Position numbers and translations under genes: made by a program
Assembly: GCA_951230915.1 (NCBI GenBank)
Contig: OX579634.1
Span: 50,543,570 to 50,607,569 of the forward strand
Origin: Antitrichia curtipendula
Taxonomy: Eukaryota > Streptophyta > Bryopsida > Hypnales > Leucodontaceae
DNA length: 64,000 nucleotides
Direction of reading: 5' to 3'
Shown here: piece after piece, positions 11,505 to 25,151 of the stretch
How the letters are laid out: every line of letters begins with the position of its first letter
Position numbering within the stretch: position 1 is the first letter of the stretch
Notes under the pieces: generated by a model
Database searches by the model: none
What the model was told of the DNA's origin: nothing
What the model saw: only the letters and a program-made list of their open reading frames with translations

Positions 11505-12653
11505 ACTTGGACGGTGCATGAGTATCCTCCACTTCTGACAGCCTTAGTTTTCATGAGATAAGGCTGATTTTGTCACTCAAGCACTTTGAATTTCCTTGAC
11601 CCTTGCTGTGGTGGCCGCATGGCTTGGGCGGTGTACAACTGGAGACGTTACCGCAGCGGATCGGAGGCAGCATCATGAACTTCTGGAGCATGGAACAACT
11701 TCAGCACTAACATTGTTTTCTGTTTTTTGTACTAACGTGGATGTTTACTTTGTGTGCAGATCACTAGTACTGCAATTTGGGCAGTCTTGCTCTCGCAGCA
11801 AGAAGGGTTCAACTCCCTTACTAGTGTTCATATGTTATTGCCATCATTTGTTTTCAATTCAATTTTTGTGAATATATTGTGATTTTGTTGGTATTATGGA
11901 TGTGCCCCTTCTCGAGTTGTGAATGCAAATGGAAATGTGGGACTGTTATGAAATGTTGTGAGTCTCATTGTGAATTTCAATCTCACTGTGAGTTTGTCTT
12001 GTGCTATGAGTTTCCCTTGTCTTGCTTTGATTTTGCCATCTTTTGCTATTAGTTTGTCGCCTCATGTGAGTTCGCCATGTTATGTTGTGAGTTTGCTTGT
12101 CGTGCTGTCAGTTTACCTTGGCATGCTGTGAGTTTGTCTTATCGGGCGTTGTTGTGCTGTGAGTTTGAAATTTGATATACATCAGAAATTCAGAACCTGA
12201 AATCGCAACGAACCGGAATTTACTCTCTAAACAAAATGAAGGAAAAAATAGCAATTCTACTAGTAAAGTGAGGATGACTTAGCAATTCCACTCCAAATAG
12301 TGGACGGAAAGTAGCCCGCATCCTCAACCAAAAAAATATAGTGTTAGTAACGTCTTCTACCGAAAATACGTACTACTAGTAAGGAAAGCTTTACCAAGAA
12401 CAATATTTTTTATATAATATTCTACTATGTGAAGACAAATTGAAAGCTAAGTTTTTACTACAGAAACTCCATTTCGCGGAAGCTCCTTTCTGCCGCACAG
12501 ACCTGTAGCCTTCTGGCGAAATAGGGTACACCTGTTCCGAGATCGCTGGGTACTAGAGTTTGTTTTTTCTTGGAATGAGATTTTGTTCTAAATTTATTCT
12601 TTATTTGCTTACAATAATATATCATATTAGTAAGCTACATGCAAAGAAGTAGA
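11505..12653. other. 3' flank of the hAT-like pseudogene; short degenerate repeats
   Basis: No gene was seen. Between about 11960 and 12170 the motif TGTGAGTTTG(T/C) recurs at irregular spacing (about 20-40 bp), suggesting a decayed minisatellite. The rest is unremarkable AT-rich sequence. Confidence 0.4.
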
Positions 12654-13068
12654 CATTAGATGTTTTTCAGCTCTTCTGGAAGGCCGTTTCAAGCTTGCCC
12701 CACTGCTCAGAACTATCCACTACTATCCAAAATTTTAAAAATATTGAAAAAAATATTGAAAACTTAAAAATTTAAAAATTTAAAATTTATAGTTTACAAT
12801 TCATAATTCATAATTCATATTTTTAATTTTTTTTGTTGAAAAAAACATTTAAATTTATAATTTATACTTTAAAGTTAAATATAATTTAAATATAATTTTT
12901 TGAAAAAAAATACTAAAATTAAAATTAAAAATTTTATTTTTCAAAAAAAAAAAAAAAAAAAATTTCTGATGTGGCAAAAGTTCTGCCACATCAAATTGCT
13001 GATTCCGGACTGATTTGGTGCAGTTCTTGAACTTGCAGCCCTTTAGGACCCTAAAATCTTATCTAATG
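12654..13068. mobile_element. CATTAGAT-ended TIR element, copy 1 (415 bp)
   Basis: Begins CATTAGATGTTTTTCAG and ends with ATCTTATCTAATG, the inverted counterpart. The interior has a strongly A/T-biased low-complexity core with a 20-A run (12943-12962), then a small hairpin GATGTGGCA-TGCCACATC, then AACTTGCAGCCCT. A second element with the same architecture lies at 22194-22481. Non-autonomous; superfamily unknown. Confidence 0.6.
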
Positions 13069-15890
13069 TGAGGAATTTAGCAAAAGATGTCAAAATTACC
13101 TACATTGTCCGAATTTTTTTGGGCGATATAATTTTTGATTTGGGCATCCAATGAAAAAAAATTTAATTCCATAGATGGGGGAAAATGTTCCCATCTTGTG
13201 TCAAAAATTTTGACAACATTTGCTAGAATTGACTTTGTGTGATCCTACTTGAATTTTCAAGTATTCGTTGAGTGAACACTTGGTCCTTTAAAGGTTAATC
13301 TTAATTTATTTCCTCCACAATCACCATCTCATGAAGAATTAGCCACAAATGAAATCCTGGAGGTTGTGATCGTTACGTAATTTGTTCTTCATGACGCTTC
13401 AAGCTCATTTGTCCCATAAAATACAAACTTTCATCCCTGAAAAACATTTGTAAATCATCAGATACCTTTGCAAGTCAAACAAGGGAATGCAAGAAGTTCA
13501 TAATCAAACACGATTTGCAAATTTGTGTCGAGTTCAATCATCACTACCTATATTCATTTATCTTTTAGAGTGTCACACACTAATTTTCCAAAATCACACT
13601 ATTTTAAATCAATGTAGGCTTAAATATTCTAATATGGCATTAATTTTCACTAATTTTTTTGTAATAATATTAACCTTTTTCAGTGACACTAATTTATATC
13701 TTCACTCATGTTATAAAATAAGTATAAGATAGGAGGTCCATAAAATGACCCTTTAATTTACTAACTAGTTTGCTATTTGGAGGAGCTTGAAAGACAAATG
13801 GAATTGGCATCAAAGGGGGGTGCATTATGATTAGCCTCCCATTTTAGCAATGTAGGTTGTTCTCTTTCAATGCGGGAAGTAATGAACAGTGACAAATTAT
13901 GATGTAATTCTTGGCATAGTTGTAGCCCATTATGATTAGCTATAAAAACTTTCTATATCGCAATTAATCCTTGTTGGATTTTGCAGTTAGTCCTTAGTCG
14001 GAAACGGAAAGGTCTACATGATTGGTACAAGTCAAATATAATTTTTAGCAAAATAATCCATAGTAATTATATTCTGAGAAACAAAAATCTAGAAAATTAT
14101 GGAAACCTTTCAAGCTCTATTTTTACACACGGAAAAGATTCCCCACTGAAGAACCCCCCCTTAGATACGTGTAACTACTTAAGTAATCAGAAATGGAATT
14201 GCATCCCAAACCCATTCAAGTTGTTTCTTGTTTTTTTTGTCCTTTTGAGGAACTACATTCAAAGTCGTTTCATGTTTTTTTTGTCCTTTTGATGAATTAG
14301 TTATGAATTCTAAAAGTAGGAATCACATGAAGCCTCTAGGTCCTTTTGAGGAATTCATTACAAATTCTAAAAGTAGGAATCACACGAAGCCTCTAAGAGC
14401 ATCCCCACACTGATATGTTCATCCTTGGTACATTGAAGAAAGCAATATGTACCTCTCTGTCAGAGGACACTTTTAGAGCCTCATAAGTTGTTTCTCCATA
14501 TGTGAGTGAAACAGAAGTTACTACAGATTACTACAGATTGACAGTGACGTTGACTGGACTACATATGACCCCCATATGATCAGTAAAATTTGAGGGGTGT
14601 AACAATAGATGTACAGCTCACCTATCCACCATAATCAAAATTTGAAAATGGAGTTCGTCATGTGAAAGCAGAGCCTCTTTTATTAAGTAAGGCAGACTCG
14701 CAGTGGAAAATCAATTTCACTTTCCATCTCACTGTAAAGTGCATCAATTATCTTCAAAGAAGATCAAGTGCATTTCCTGTCCTGTTGTACTCACAACCAT
14801 GTAAGTCACAAAACAATGACCCAAAAGCCACGCTTTGAGAAGGACAACCAGGGCTACACCTGCAAAAGGAGAAAAACCGTTCTAGGGTGGAATTTTATAG
14901 ATAAAAACACCCAAAGGCAGTACACGCCCGAGGGCAGGAGGGAGAAAGGACCTACACCTGCGAAAGAATGGCAAGAAGGAGAAGTCCTGTCCCTTTCTGC
15001 TACCTGTGTGATTCAAGAGCCCACATCAAAGAATGTAAGTTACTTGTAATCTTACCCAGCGTTTTTTCTGAGGAACAGTAATCTACTTGGGGTTGGTAGC
15101 AGGGCTTTTTTGCTTTTTGCTTTTTGGTGCCAGATTGCACTAGAAAAAATAATCTGGCTAAAAAAAAGGTAAAAAAATAATGCCAACAAACTTGGATGAA
15201 AATCAAGTTATAGACATGTGATATGTGCTAATGTGATATTTTCTATCCAATATGTGGATGAATGTTGAAATTTGGAGCACCACTATAACATTTTATGTCG
15301 CCTCTTTGGCACTTCTTCGAAAATGAAAAAAAAAAGCCCCCTGGTTGGCAGCATGTCATTGAATGAAATTTGGTGGGACATCATTGTAGTAGTCCCTTTT
15401 TGTCAGAGCTGGCGTAATTTTGCCAGCAGAAGAAACACTGAAATTCTCACCACCAAAAAGTTTTAGCTACATTTGACTTTAGAGATGCATAGGAGGCTCT
15501 TATGAAGCCTGCTAAACTTGATGAGGGTAAACTACACCTAATTGCGATCTTACCCCTACAGATAATTGCCTAAAATGTAGACGTCCTGATGATAAGAGAC
15601 TGAGGTCAATTTTGAGTTCCTGTACAATCAGAGCTTTAAAAATTCATAGGTTGTTCATACAGGAAACCTCCTGTGACCAGGATTCAACAAATAGCAAGGG
15701 AGTCTGATAATAGGAACCACTATAAGATGACCACTCGGACGCTTTCAGTTGTACATACCTTTACCAGAAGCTTCGAATTCTGGACACCACCATACCGGGA
15801 CGTGAGTACACAATTGTTGAAATTCGAAAGCCCTCATTGCATCCTCTAGACATGAGTTGTCACTTATGGGGGCGACAGCCGGGTCTGCAA
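13069..15890. other. Intergenic AT-rich stretch
   Basis: No convincing gene. A ~57-bp direct duplication at about 14284-14398 repeats TTCTAAAAGTAGGAATCACA and GAAGCCTCTA. Just left of the peptidase stop codon the sequence should include that gene's 3' untranslated region (minus strand). An open frame at 14768-15049 (93 codons) matches nothing recognisable and runs antisense to that transcript. Confidence 0.5.
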
Positions 15891-18800
15891 TCAACTATCC
15901 ATCATCTTTATCAAGAAGGCATATTGCAGCGCTGTTGTTCTCAAATGCTGGTACCGGCCTTTTTCACCGAAGTGGCCTGTGGTCATGCTGGTCTTCAAAA
16001 TCACAGGCCTGTCTTCGTCCAAATCTGCCAAATCCCGAACCTTTGCAACCCATTTGGCCGCTTCCCAATACCCTACCCTGCTCAAGCAAAATTAATCACA
16101 ACTGAAAATTGCACGATGGATCCAAAATTCTGACTTTGAAGAGAAGAAACAAAAACATAAAGAAAAGGTTTCTTTGTAGCCAGGTACGATGTAGAACATG
16201 AATGTAAGCAGAGATCTTACCTAGTATCATGCAAGGACGCTGAAACGAGTAACGCTGGATAGGCGGCTTGCTCCCTAACTGTATCATAAGGTGAATATTC
16301 ACGGATATGCTTGAAATAGGTGGGGTCCTCAGGATTACCCCATTCACCATACTCAGCTATTGTCAAGGGTAAGGTGGGATCCAGCATTGTATTGCAAATA
16401 TCCACAAATGGTACCTGCAAGACATACTTGTTGGATATTCAGACGACAATATGCTTCAATGTTACAACCAGGTTTACTCTAAATGCTTCACGGAAAATAA
16501 AATCGTTACAAAGGAGGTACTTTAGAGATGAATCAAACAGAACAATGAGAACCACCTGTAAAGTCTTTGTACAATTGTTCAAACGAAATCAATAGATCGA
16601 AATTAATCCAAGACAATCACAAAATATGCACACCTAGACGTACCTCAAGTATGACAGCACGAAATAGATCAGGGACCATATTAATAGTGGCACCAACCAG
16701 CAGCCCCCCTGCACTGATTCCCCATGCAGCCATCTTTCTTGGATGAGCATAACCATGCTCCACAAGGTAATTGGCAGACGCAATGAAATCTTGGAAAGAA
16801 TTGCACTTCTTTGTCAGCCTTCCAGCATGGTGCCAGGCCCTACCGAGTTCTCCACCGCCCCTGTGATGAAATGCTTTAAATCAGAAACGACCTCCATGAC
16901 TTGAACAAAGCAGAAAAGCAGAAATGAGATGTGGATCGACATATCATAAAAGCCCCCACCTTACATGCGAGAAGGCCAAAACCCAACCACGATCAAGGAG
17001 ACTCAATCGGTCACAGCACCATTCTGTCTCAAGCATCTGGCCATAAGCTCCATAGCCAAGCAGCAGTGCGGGAGAAGTCCCTTCCTTGACAAGTTTGCGA
17101 GAATGGACTATAGTAAGCGGAACATAGACTCCATCTGATGAAGTTGCCATCACCTGTTTACATACATATAGAGAAGAAAGATCAATCCACTCATGGGTCG
17201 TCCTTGGCACATAACTTTCCGTGCGTTCAACACTAACTCCACTAACTTGAGGAGAGGGTTGAAGTACAGGTTGACTTTGCTGCAGAAGAGTCGGTTTCCC
17301 AGTGCCAAGATCATAGTCGAATGTTGCCTCAGGCATCTGCACACCAGACGATGCAGGCATTCAATGATGAGACATACCAGAGAGAACATCGATGCTCCTC
17401 ACTTCAAAGAATAGCCAATTAAAAGATGGCGTGTAAAGCAAACCTATCAATTCAGTGCATAAAAAAAATCTGTAGGAAAAGTCAAAAGGAAAAGAAACGA
17501 ACCAGCGGTGAGTTGATAGTGAGTCGGAGTGATGATGAGAAGAAGTCTTGATTAGCACCAGGGAGGGTATTGCAAACTTGTTGCGGAAGGGAAAGTTCCC
17601 TTCTGCCTCCTTCCTGCATTCAGAACCCGCCACATCAATCTGCTATCACGTATTTAATCTGAGCAAGAATCCTGTCCGAAATGTGCACGAAATTCTGAAA
17701 ATCCAGCTGCCCTGATGAAAAAATACGTCAATCTCTAACTTATGCATAGCGTGGGCGGGGTGAATTAAAACTTACACCACATATCCCGTCGTTAAGTGGC
17801 AGATCCAGAATTTGTACACAAGGCAGACCTGCTCTTCGCTGATACAGGACCAAGTGTTTGTGGAATACGTCCAAGTCTACTATGGCCATATTCTCCTCCG
17901 CCCCAACGATTTCCTGCATCATAAGACACTAGGATTAATTATAAAGCCCATCATTCACAGCGACAAGAATTAGCAATTCTGACAAAAGCAGAGCCGTGAT
18001 GTACATTGTGCACCCATTTCTTCATCTACAAGAATGTCGTCAAGGTAGAAGTTTGCTATGACAGGCAGTTCAGTTTACCTCCCAGTGCTTTGAAGCAGGT
18101 GTTTGAACGGGACATCGCACCAGTCGATAATTGGGGGAAGGCCCTGCGTTAGTAAGAATGTAGAGAAATCCATCATGGTGCTCCACAAAATACTCAACTT
18201 CAGACCTGCGAGGCTCCACTATGCGCACACCTCCACCAGGATTTCTTGCATCCACGAGATAGACCTGCATGACTTGTTTTCGTATATGGCTGCTGAAAAT
18301 GCTTACTAATAAACTAATACGGATACGGATTACGGATGATCTAATAGACTGATGACCATTCATAACCGAGTTCAAAACTGGAAAAAATAAAAATAAATGA
18401 GCAGTGGGGTTGTAAACCACTACCACCCTAGTCAAGTATGCAGTCAAAATAAAAATCGAACACGATTCAGGTCAGAACCTACCTCTGATGATGTCTTGGA
18501 GTTAATGTTGAGTGTCAAAAAGCGCCAGTCCTTAGTTCTTGCAATATCCACAAACCTACTAGCGTCATTTTCCTGTAGCACCAATTTGCTCTCCGAATTG
18601 GAGTCCAAGGTGCGACAATATACCCTGAAACGTCACACCAATATCTGTTAGAATTTGTGAAGAAATAGATCTTACGAAAATATTTAGGGCTCTAATAAAA
18701 AAAATTATGGGCTAAACCGTCACCAAAGGTACGAACCAAAAAACGACTTTCACATTCAACGCAGGAAAGAACAGCCAACTATTTCATTTCGCGGCACTTA

Positions 18801-20583
18801 GAAGTTTACACAATGACAAATAATGCACCATTCTCCTCGCTGTCGAAGTGCTTAATCATTTACCATACCCCACTGACGACCATTCTTGTTCCTAAATGAT
18901 GATGTTGCACGGAAGGAGTCCAATACCCATGTACACGCATTTGCAATGTTTAGGTTATCACTGGAAACGTCTAAAGTGATGCAATGTGAGGATTGCAGCA
19001 CCGATTGCGGGAGCTGAAGAACATTGTGATTGAAATTTAATGTTAATAGGCGCCGGGTACATTTAACTTAGCATTAAATATCTACCAATGCAATTGCGAT
19101 AACATACAAGTGAATTGCCAGATGAAGGTATTCAGAAACAGCACACAAGTGAATTGTACTTGGAAGGTCGCATCAAGTTGTCGATAACAGTGTAAAACAA
19201 GCATGACTCTCTCTCCGCCCATTCAACACTCACGACCCCTTCTGTTGTGTGCTGATTCAGCACCTCTCCGGTACTCAAGTCCTTCACAAACAGTGTAAAT
19301 TCCTCAGAACCGTTCTTATCCAAAGTATAAGCCAGTAATTTATGATCTGCTGAGGGCTTGCACATCCCTAAATGCGCATAACCTGCGTCCAGTTTTCCAC
19401 ATCTTTTATCAGTACCCATTCTGCATCAACAAGAACTGCAGTACAATCACTGAACCTTAAATGCAGATGAAGTAGGTCAATACGTTTGTAGCTGACAATC
19501 ATTTTTCTTACAGTCAGGCTCTTATGTTCATGGTTGGCCAATAGATGCAGATTGGAAACAATATAGTGCGAATCTCATTAAACATACCAAACTGCCTAGC
19601 GATAGCATTTTGATCAAGCAAAATCTCCTCGTGCGCGCTCATAAAAGCCTTCACATCAGATCCTTCTGCACGCTTCCGGTAGTACACTGGAAATTCGTCT
19701 CCTTCTGGAACCTTACTGTAATACCACCTGTTAAAGTAATTGCAAGTCCAGTTAGAATCATATTAGTGAAAGTACACGACCTCCGAACCTTGAAAAGAAC
19801 CAAAGATGTTGTGTGCCTGAGCTTATTGCAGAAAGTACGTCTCACCAAACGCTACAACGTTTATTCTATTTAGTGTATGTAGATTACTTTAAAGACAGAA
19901 TGCTATTTCAAACACAATGTATCAGTGTACCTGTGGATGAATAAGATTGGAATACCATTTAAATAAATAAATAAATCACAAGCTCCCAAGCCACTTGTTG
20001 ATTGACTCACTATTCACTCAAAGCTCCTCTTTCCCCTCATTTAAACCAAGCACACTATTTAACGAAAAAAAGAGTTCATTTACTGTATGGCATGCATGCT
20101 ATTTTGGAGGCACACTGAATCATTCATGACACTAAATGGAATGAGAGAAGAACAGTAGCTTCCGAGTAAAAGGAGGCAAGCTAAAAGACTGTACCAGTTT
20201 CCCCATCGCTCCGGAGGGGTAGAAAGCTCCGCACTCATCCTGCCTTCCATCTCCAGCACTAAGCGTCGTTGCATGGATAGAGTGTCAGCCATCACCGCAT
20301 CTGCATACCGATTCTCCCCGTGAAGATGCTCGATCAATTGTGCTTTACCAGCGGGAGTTGACATCCAATGATACGGATCATTCCACTCGACCCCATGTGC
20401 TTCTTTGAGGAACGGCTTCTTTGGAGCAACCCGAGGCCTAATGTGAGCATGATGCCGCTCACTCCCAAAACCTCGCCTGGAACTACCAAGGAGATAGTTT
20501 CGCAAACTGGCTGAAACAAGACCTGGTTCTCGTCTCCAGTAACAGGAGTAGAAAAGACGAGACAACGTCCGTCGTCGTCCCAT
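15891..20583 (-). CDS. Prolyl oligopeptidase / oligopeptidase B-like serine peptidase
   Basis: Eleven exons on the minus strand: 20195-20583, 19588-19727, 19160-19382, 18483-18624, 18079-18264, 17776-17913, 17503-17613, 16960-17336, 16644-16860, 16221-16414, 15891-16077. All have GT-AG borders with matching phases and give 767 residues, about the family's usual length. Residues 1-55 are Arg/Ser-rich, like an organelle-targeting peptide. The middle is the beta-propeller (PYHWMSTPAG, ELSTPPERWGNWWYYSKVPE, SADHKLLAYTLD). The C-terminal alpha/beta-hydrolase domain carries a complete triad: Ser618 in GISAGG, Asp704 in SLHDTRVGYW, His741 in TTGHFGEKGRY. It resembles the plant oligopeptidase B-like group that cleaves small peptides after basic residues. 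ATG at 20583 is chosen because an in-frame stop lies just upstream; the next codons upstream are TTG-AGG-GTT-AGA. Substrate is inferred from family only. Confidence 0.9.
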
Positions 20584-21700
20584 TCTAACCCTCAATGGTC
20601 AACCGCTCCACCACATCATGGGCAGTGATCGAAAGCAAGTGCTGATCGGACTTGGTCTTCGACATATGTATGCGCCATTCATTCCTTGTTAATTCCAACA
20701 GCTAAACCCCTGCCAGGAGCTCACATTTGAGTGACTAAATTGACGATCATATTTCGGTTGATTGCCTCGGCATGTTCCACAAAATCGCAGTAATGGATCT
20801 GCATACGCCAATAATGCAATAATGCTCTAAGGTAAAGGTATCTCACTGTGACAAGAACCTAAATGCAAGACCCTAAAAACACCAGAGTTCGTGTGTGCAA
20901 TAAGTACACATTAATTTTGAGCATGCAGACCACCTAAACATCAGAACTCGTGTCAATTTCAGGTCATCCTTGTACTTTTGCATACAATGATGCATCCAAA
21001 TAAGGCATACTTTGGTGTATTGGAATCCCCTTGCAATTGTTAGCAGGAATGCCTTCAGTCTATACTCACCGCTTAAAGTGTCGCAATTTAGGTCTGTTTC
21101 CCTTACACAATAGCTGCACTACATGGAACGCTCCGAAATATACCAGTTCCAGCTCCAATACTGTCCAGCAGAATTGCAAGTCTGCGTAATCCAGGGATTG
21201 ATACGCAATTAAAACACAACATAATGCCAAATCAGATAGCTTTTTCAAGACAATCCGCTGCTTAATACGAGTCACATTCAAAAATGTCGAGCCACGGTTC
21301 ATAAATCTACATTGCAACGAGTTCCTTCATCAAGCAACATCCATCTTCTACACTCTCACACTTCAAAATTCACCATGCTCTCTGCAGGTTGCACATACAA
21401 ATAGGAAACTTGTCGTTCCTCGAACCAGGTTGCTAGACCATCACCAATTCTAAGAGAAAATCCCAACCAATTCTCTCAAAACATAGCAAATCGAGATTCC
21501 TTCAACCTTCAATAAATCCAAGATTCAAGCCCTCCGTGAAGCAACAGAAATATGAAAAATAAACATCTGCGATGAAAATCGCAGAGAGATAACTTACTTC
21601 GCGCCAGTAGCTGAAGACTCGTACCTCTCTCACAAGTTTTGAGACGTTCGCCACCATAGCCAGATCTCGAAGTGAGGGAACTCATAAACCCTAAAACCTC
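20584..21700 (-). promoter_or_regulatory. Leader region of the peptidase gene with a possible upstream ORF
   Basis: On the minus strand an ATG at 21657 opens MVANVSKLVREVRVFSYWRE and is followed at once by GTAAGT, a strong donor. A possible acceptor (GTATGCAG) near 20800 would continue it as IHYCDFVEHAEAINRN to a stop before the main ATG. This could be a 5' untranslated intron with a short upstream ORF, or a separate small gene. No family was recognised, and the splicing is a guess. Confidence 0.3.
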
Positions 21701-22193
21701 AGGCAGATGAATAGTGACAAGCTGATAATGGATGAATTTCAGCCCTGCACTAATTTATAATAGTGTCACCTTCATAAATTTAGTGTCACACTCACTCAAA
21801 GGACAAATCAATGTAGTTTGGAAACTTCAGATGGTTTCTTTTATTATTATTTCTAATTATTTCTAAAATTTTAAGGAGATTTGGGAAAGTAGAATATAGC
21901 TTGGTACAAAAACAAAGCTTGCTGCAATGTAATGGCACCAAAAGGGTCTCATCAAGCTACATAATTTCATTGAGAAGTTGTCTTCATGTCATTTGGGTTT
22001 TTGCAAGAATGGATGATGTAAAATTGTGTAGATGAAAATGTGACAAAAATTGTGACATTGTTTGCATTTTATATTTTTTTATGTGCACATTTGAGGTAAT
22101 CATCACTAATTGCAAATTGAGTACTGATACCTTATTTTATTTCAAATTACTATAATTTATGGTCTATTTTAAAGTACTAAAGGTAAGTGTATT

Positions 22194-22481
22194 CATTAGA
22201 TGTATTTGGTGGTAGTGGGATGGAGTAGGGGGGTGGAGGGTCGTTTCAGGCCTATTCCTAGCGTTGTTCCCCCCAACAGTTAAAGAACAACCACTGTCAC
22301 AAGTAAAATTAAAAATAAATAAAAAATAAAAAATCTATTAATTCTAAAATAAAAAATAAATGAAAAATAAAATGACATGGCAATCTCTCTGCCACATCAA
22401 GAAACTACTGCGACGTAGTTTTCAGAGTCTGGGAATTCAGAGGAACTTACAGCCCTCCATAGGGGCTAAAAACATCTAATG
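22194..22481. mobile_element. CATTAGAT-ended TIR element, copy 2 (288 bp)
   Basis: Left end CATTAGATGTATTTGG, right end AACATCTAATG. Same layout as 12654-13068: a GTCGTTTCAGGCC block, an A/T-only low-complexity core, a hairpin-forming ATGGCA-TGCCACATC, then ACAGCCCT before the right end. Shared architecture with strong divergence suggests an old family. Confidence 0.6.
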
Positions 22482-23087
22482 AAATACCACCACTAGGTTT
22501 TGTTTTTTAGAATGCGTACATTCTAAAAATTAATATCTTCATTCTAAATAAGAATCTACATATGCTAGTTTTTATATCGTTGAAGATGTTGGATGTGAGT
22601 ACTTTACTAATACGATATGTTGAATGCTCACAATTCATTTGTAATCTCAATAAAGTTCATTTTTGTAGACATGGAAATTAAAAATTGAATATGGCAAGCA
22701 TTGAATACAAGAAATATGGTTGAATTTCATCATTGTGGGCTTTTTTAGCATTATACAATCTTTTCTTAGACCCTTGATTAAGCATTATTGAAGAAAATTT
22801 AATTATAGAGGTTGAAAGTGATATAGCTTCATTCCAAAAAATATATTTTTTGTTATTCTACTAATTTGGTATATTATTTTTCATAATAAGGTTCTTACAT
22901 TACTTAATTTATCAATCTTTTTCGAGTGGAGGTAAATTATATATTTAATTGTCCAAATTGGCTTTAGATCAAAGGTGATTGAAAAGGCTTTGCATATATA
23001 AAACCCGCAATATTGAAGTTGAAAATTAAATCTACTCACAAAACCAAGCTAGTGCTACAATACTAAAATCATTTTGATAGATAAACT

Positions 23088-23633
23088 TTAACCCCTAAGC
23101 GCTCAAACGACCATTTTATGGTCGCTGCCTGACTTCGGGCAGATTTTTCGGGCAGAAAAAAAACTTTTTAAAATTTAAAATTTTTTTTTAAAAAAAAGAT
23201 TGGACTGTCTTTCAATATTTATATTCAAAACTAAGATCACTACGGTCAAACAAAAACTATAAGAGAAATAGCACAAAGAGTCTAGTATTGCCTAGTGTTG
23301 AAAAACTTACTATTTGGGGAAAGTGTTGGTGTTTTCATTACTGGATCTTATGCATTTTTTCACAAATCAATAGAAACCACAATTTTGACCAATCAAAAAA
23401 AAATTCAATTGCTAAAGATAGAAATTGTATTTTTGGTGAATTTTTGAAGTTATATCTTCAAAATTCATTTGAAGAGAATCTAAAAATAATTTTATAATTT
23501 TGACCATACAGATATTTTCTTCTTTTTGTGCTTCACATCATCTATTTTAATGCAAACTTCAAAAAAGTTGTAGAACTTATTTTTTATAACACATTTGTGT
23601 TTTGTCCAAACCCCTTGGGCTTTTAGGGGTTAA
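23088..23633. mobile_element. TTAA-bounded TIR element, 546 bp (copy E)
   Basis: Begins TTAA-CCCCTAAGCGCTCAAACG and ends GGGCTTTTAGGGG-TTAA. The first seven bases inside each TTAA pair exactly (CCCCTAA). The interior has no coding frame and only loose similarity to the 945-bp copies. I assign it to the same family by its termini. Confidence 0.65.
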
Positions 23634-23733
23634 ATGTTTAAAGTATAATGAACTATATTCAAGCAAATTTTACTTTCAACCATGATTGTATATTATTACT
23701 TTTTGATCATATTAAGGAAAATGTAGGATTTTT

Positions 23734-25151
23734 GTATCATGGACATACATCCTCTATAATCTTGGATAACTTTTCCTACCTCTATAAGAATCAATTGAAG
23801 TCAAATTTTCTTTGAAGACTAAATATATCCTCCTTGTATCTTAGCAAACTCATGTATTATTTTGTATGGCTATTTAAAACCTTCAAGTGGATCTTTTAAA
23901 CTAGATGTGTGGCTTCTTGAAGTCACCTAGTGTCCCATTTGATTTCTTAGTGTCTCCTAGAGGCTACTAGTTTTCTCTGAAGAAACTTCAAGTCATAGTG
24001 CTTATACATATTGAAAAATCTCAATCTTATCAACACATATCTTGGAGTCTTTAGCTAAGTTTGTTTCTTGTATTCTCCTTGTAAAATACACTATCATGTG
24101 CAAGTCTTTCAAAGTATATTTTACTATGAAAAATATAATGGGTTTATAATTATTTTCAATGAAGAAAGTTTTGTTTTTTTCAAAATCTAATCGTATAGAT
24201 GTTTAAAGAGCTTGCTAATTATTTTTCATACCAATTTTGAGTCTGAAATTGCATAGGAGTTGTGATATTATAACAAGAAAATATACATATCCTATTTTTA
24301 GTATGCTGCCCCTCCCCACAATATTTGAAAAATTTGCATATAAGAAGTTGTGGGAATTGGAGGTGACATGAACAACTAGAAATTGTGTTAGCACACTAAA
24401 ATGCACTTCCAAAGACCTTAAGTTTACATGAAGAGCTATCATACTCATTACACAATCCACCTTGCAATTGTTGAAACGCAATTGAAATGCAAAATCATGA
24501 AATTGCAAACAATTCCAAATCAACATTTGCATGTTTAAATTTTAAATGGTGAAAATCATGAAAACACTTTATACTTTCTATTGAGACCATTTTCAAAGCA
24601 AAAGGGTGAGTAAAATTTTTTAGATCTCAAAATCAAGTAAAATTGACAAGTTTGTCTATATATTGGAAGCAACCCCACAAAGGCACAAGGTACCATGCAC
24701 ATAAATATGCCTTTGAGGACCTCTCAAAAATCAAATACTTATATTTTTGGTTAAAATTTTCCAATAATCAATGTTCAATATTGCTTATTTATTTATTTTT
24801 AAATAATCAAAGGAATTTAACTGCCCACACACAAATAAGCCAAAATCTTGGATTGACCATACATGGTCAATCAAGCAATTAGGGATTAACTCCCCAAACT
24901 TTCTTGGACAAACTTTGTCAATACCATGTCTTTCTTAGTCTTTAAGTTTTTCTTGTTCACCATTCTTTTTAAAAACTATATGTAGCTTGTCCTAATTACT
25001 TGCTCTATTTGTCCTTGACTTTCTTATTGTCAACAACCTAAAATACAAGGAAGATACCTAGTCTTCAAAGAAGGTTTGACTTGTACAAACTCTTACACTA
25101 CAGAAGTAGGAAAAGTTATCCAAAATGATGGAGGTTGTATACCCATGATAC
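23734..25151. mobile_element. Large element with ~120-bp terminal inverted repeats
   Basis: The left end (23734-23858) and right end (about 25035-25151) are inverted copies. Shared blocks, written left to right, are GTATCATGG, TTGGATAACTTTTCCTAC, TTCTTTGAAGACTA and TCCTTGTAT. The 1.4 kb unit contains no long open frame. Long TIRs with a non-coding interior suggest a foldback or Mutator-like non-autonomous element; the superfamily is undetermined and no clear target duplication was seen. Confidence 0.6.

Noticed and set aside
14768..15049. 93-codon frame with basic composition
   Set aside because: No family resemblance, no splice context, and it probably runs antisense to the 3' end of the peptidase transcript.
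17614..17711. An extra exon in the peptidase gene (GQLDFQNFVHISDRILAQIKY)
   Set aside because: Frame and AG/GT borders fit, but it would leave a 36-nt intron, too short for a plant. The direct junction of 17776 to 17613 with a GTAAGT donor is preferred.
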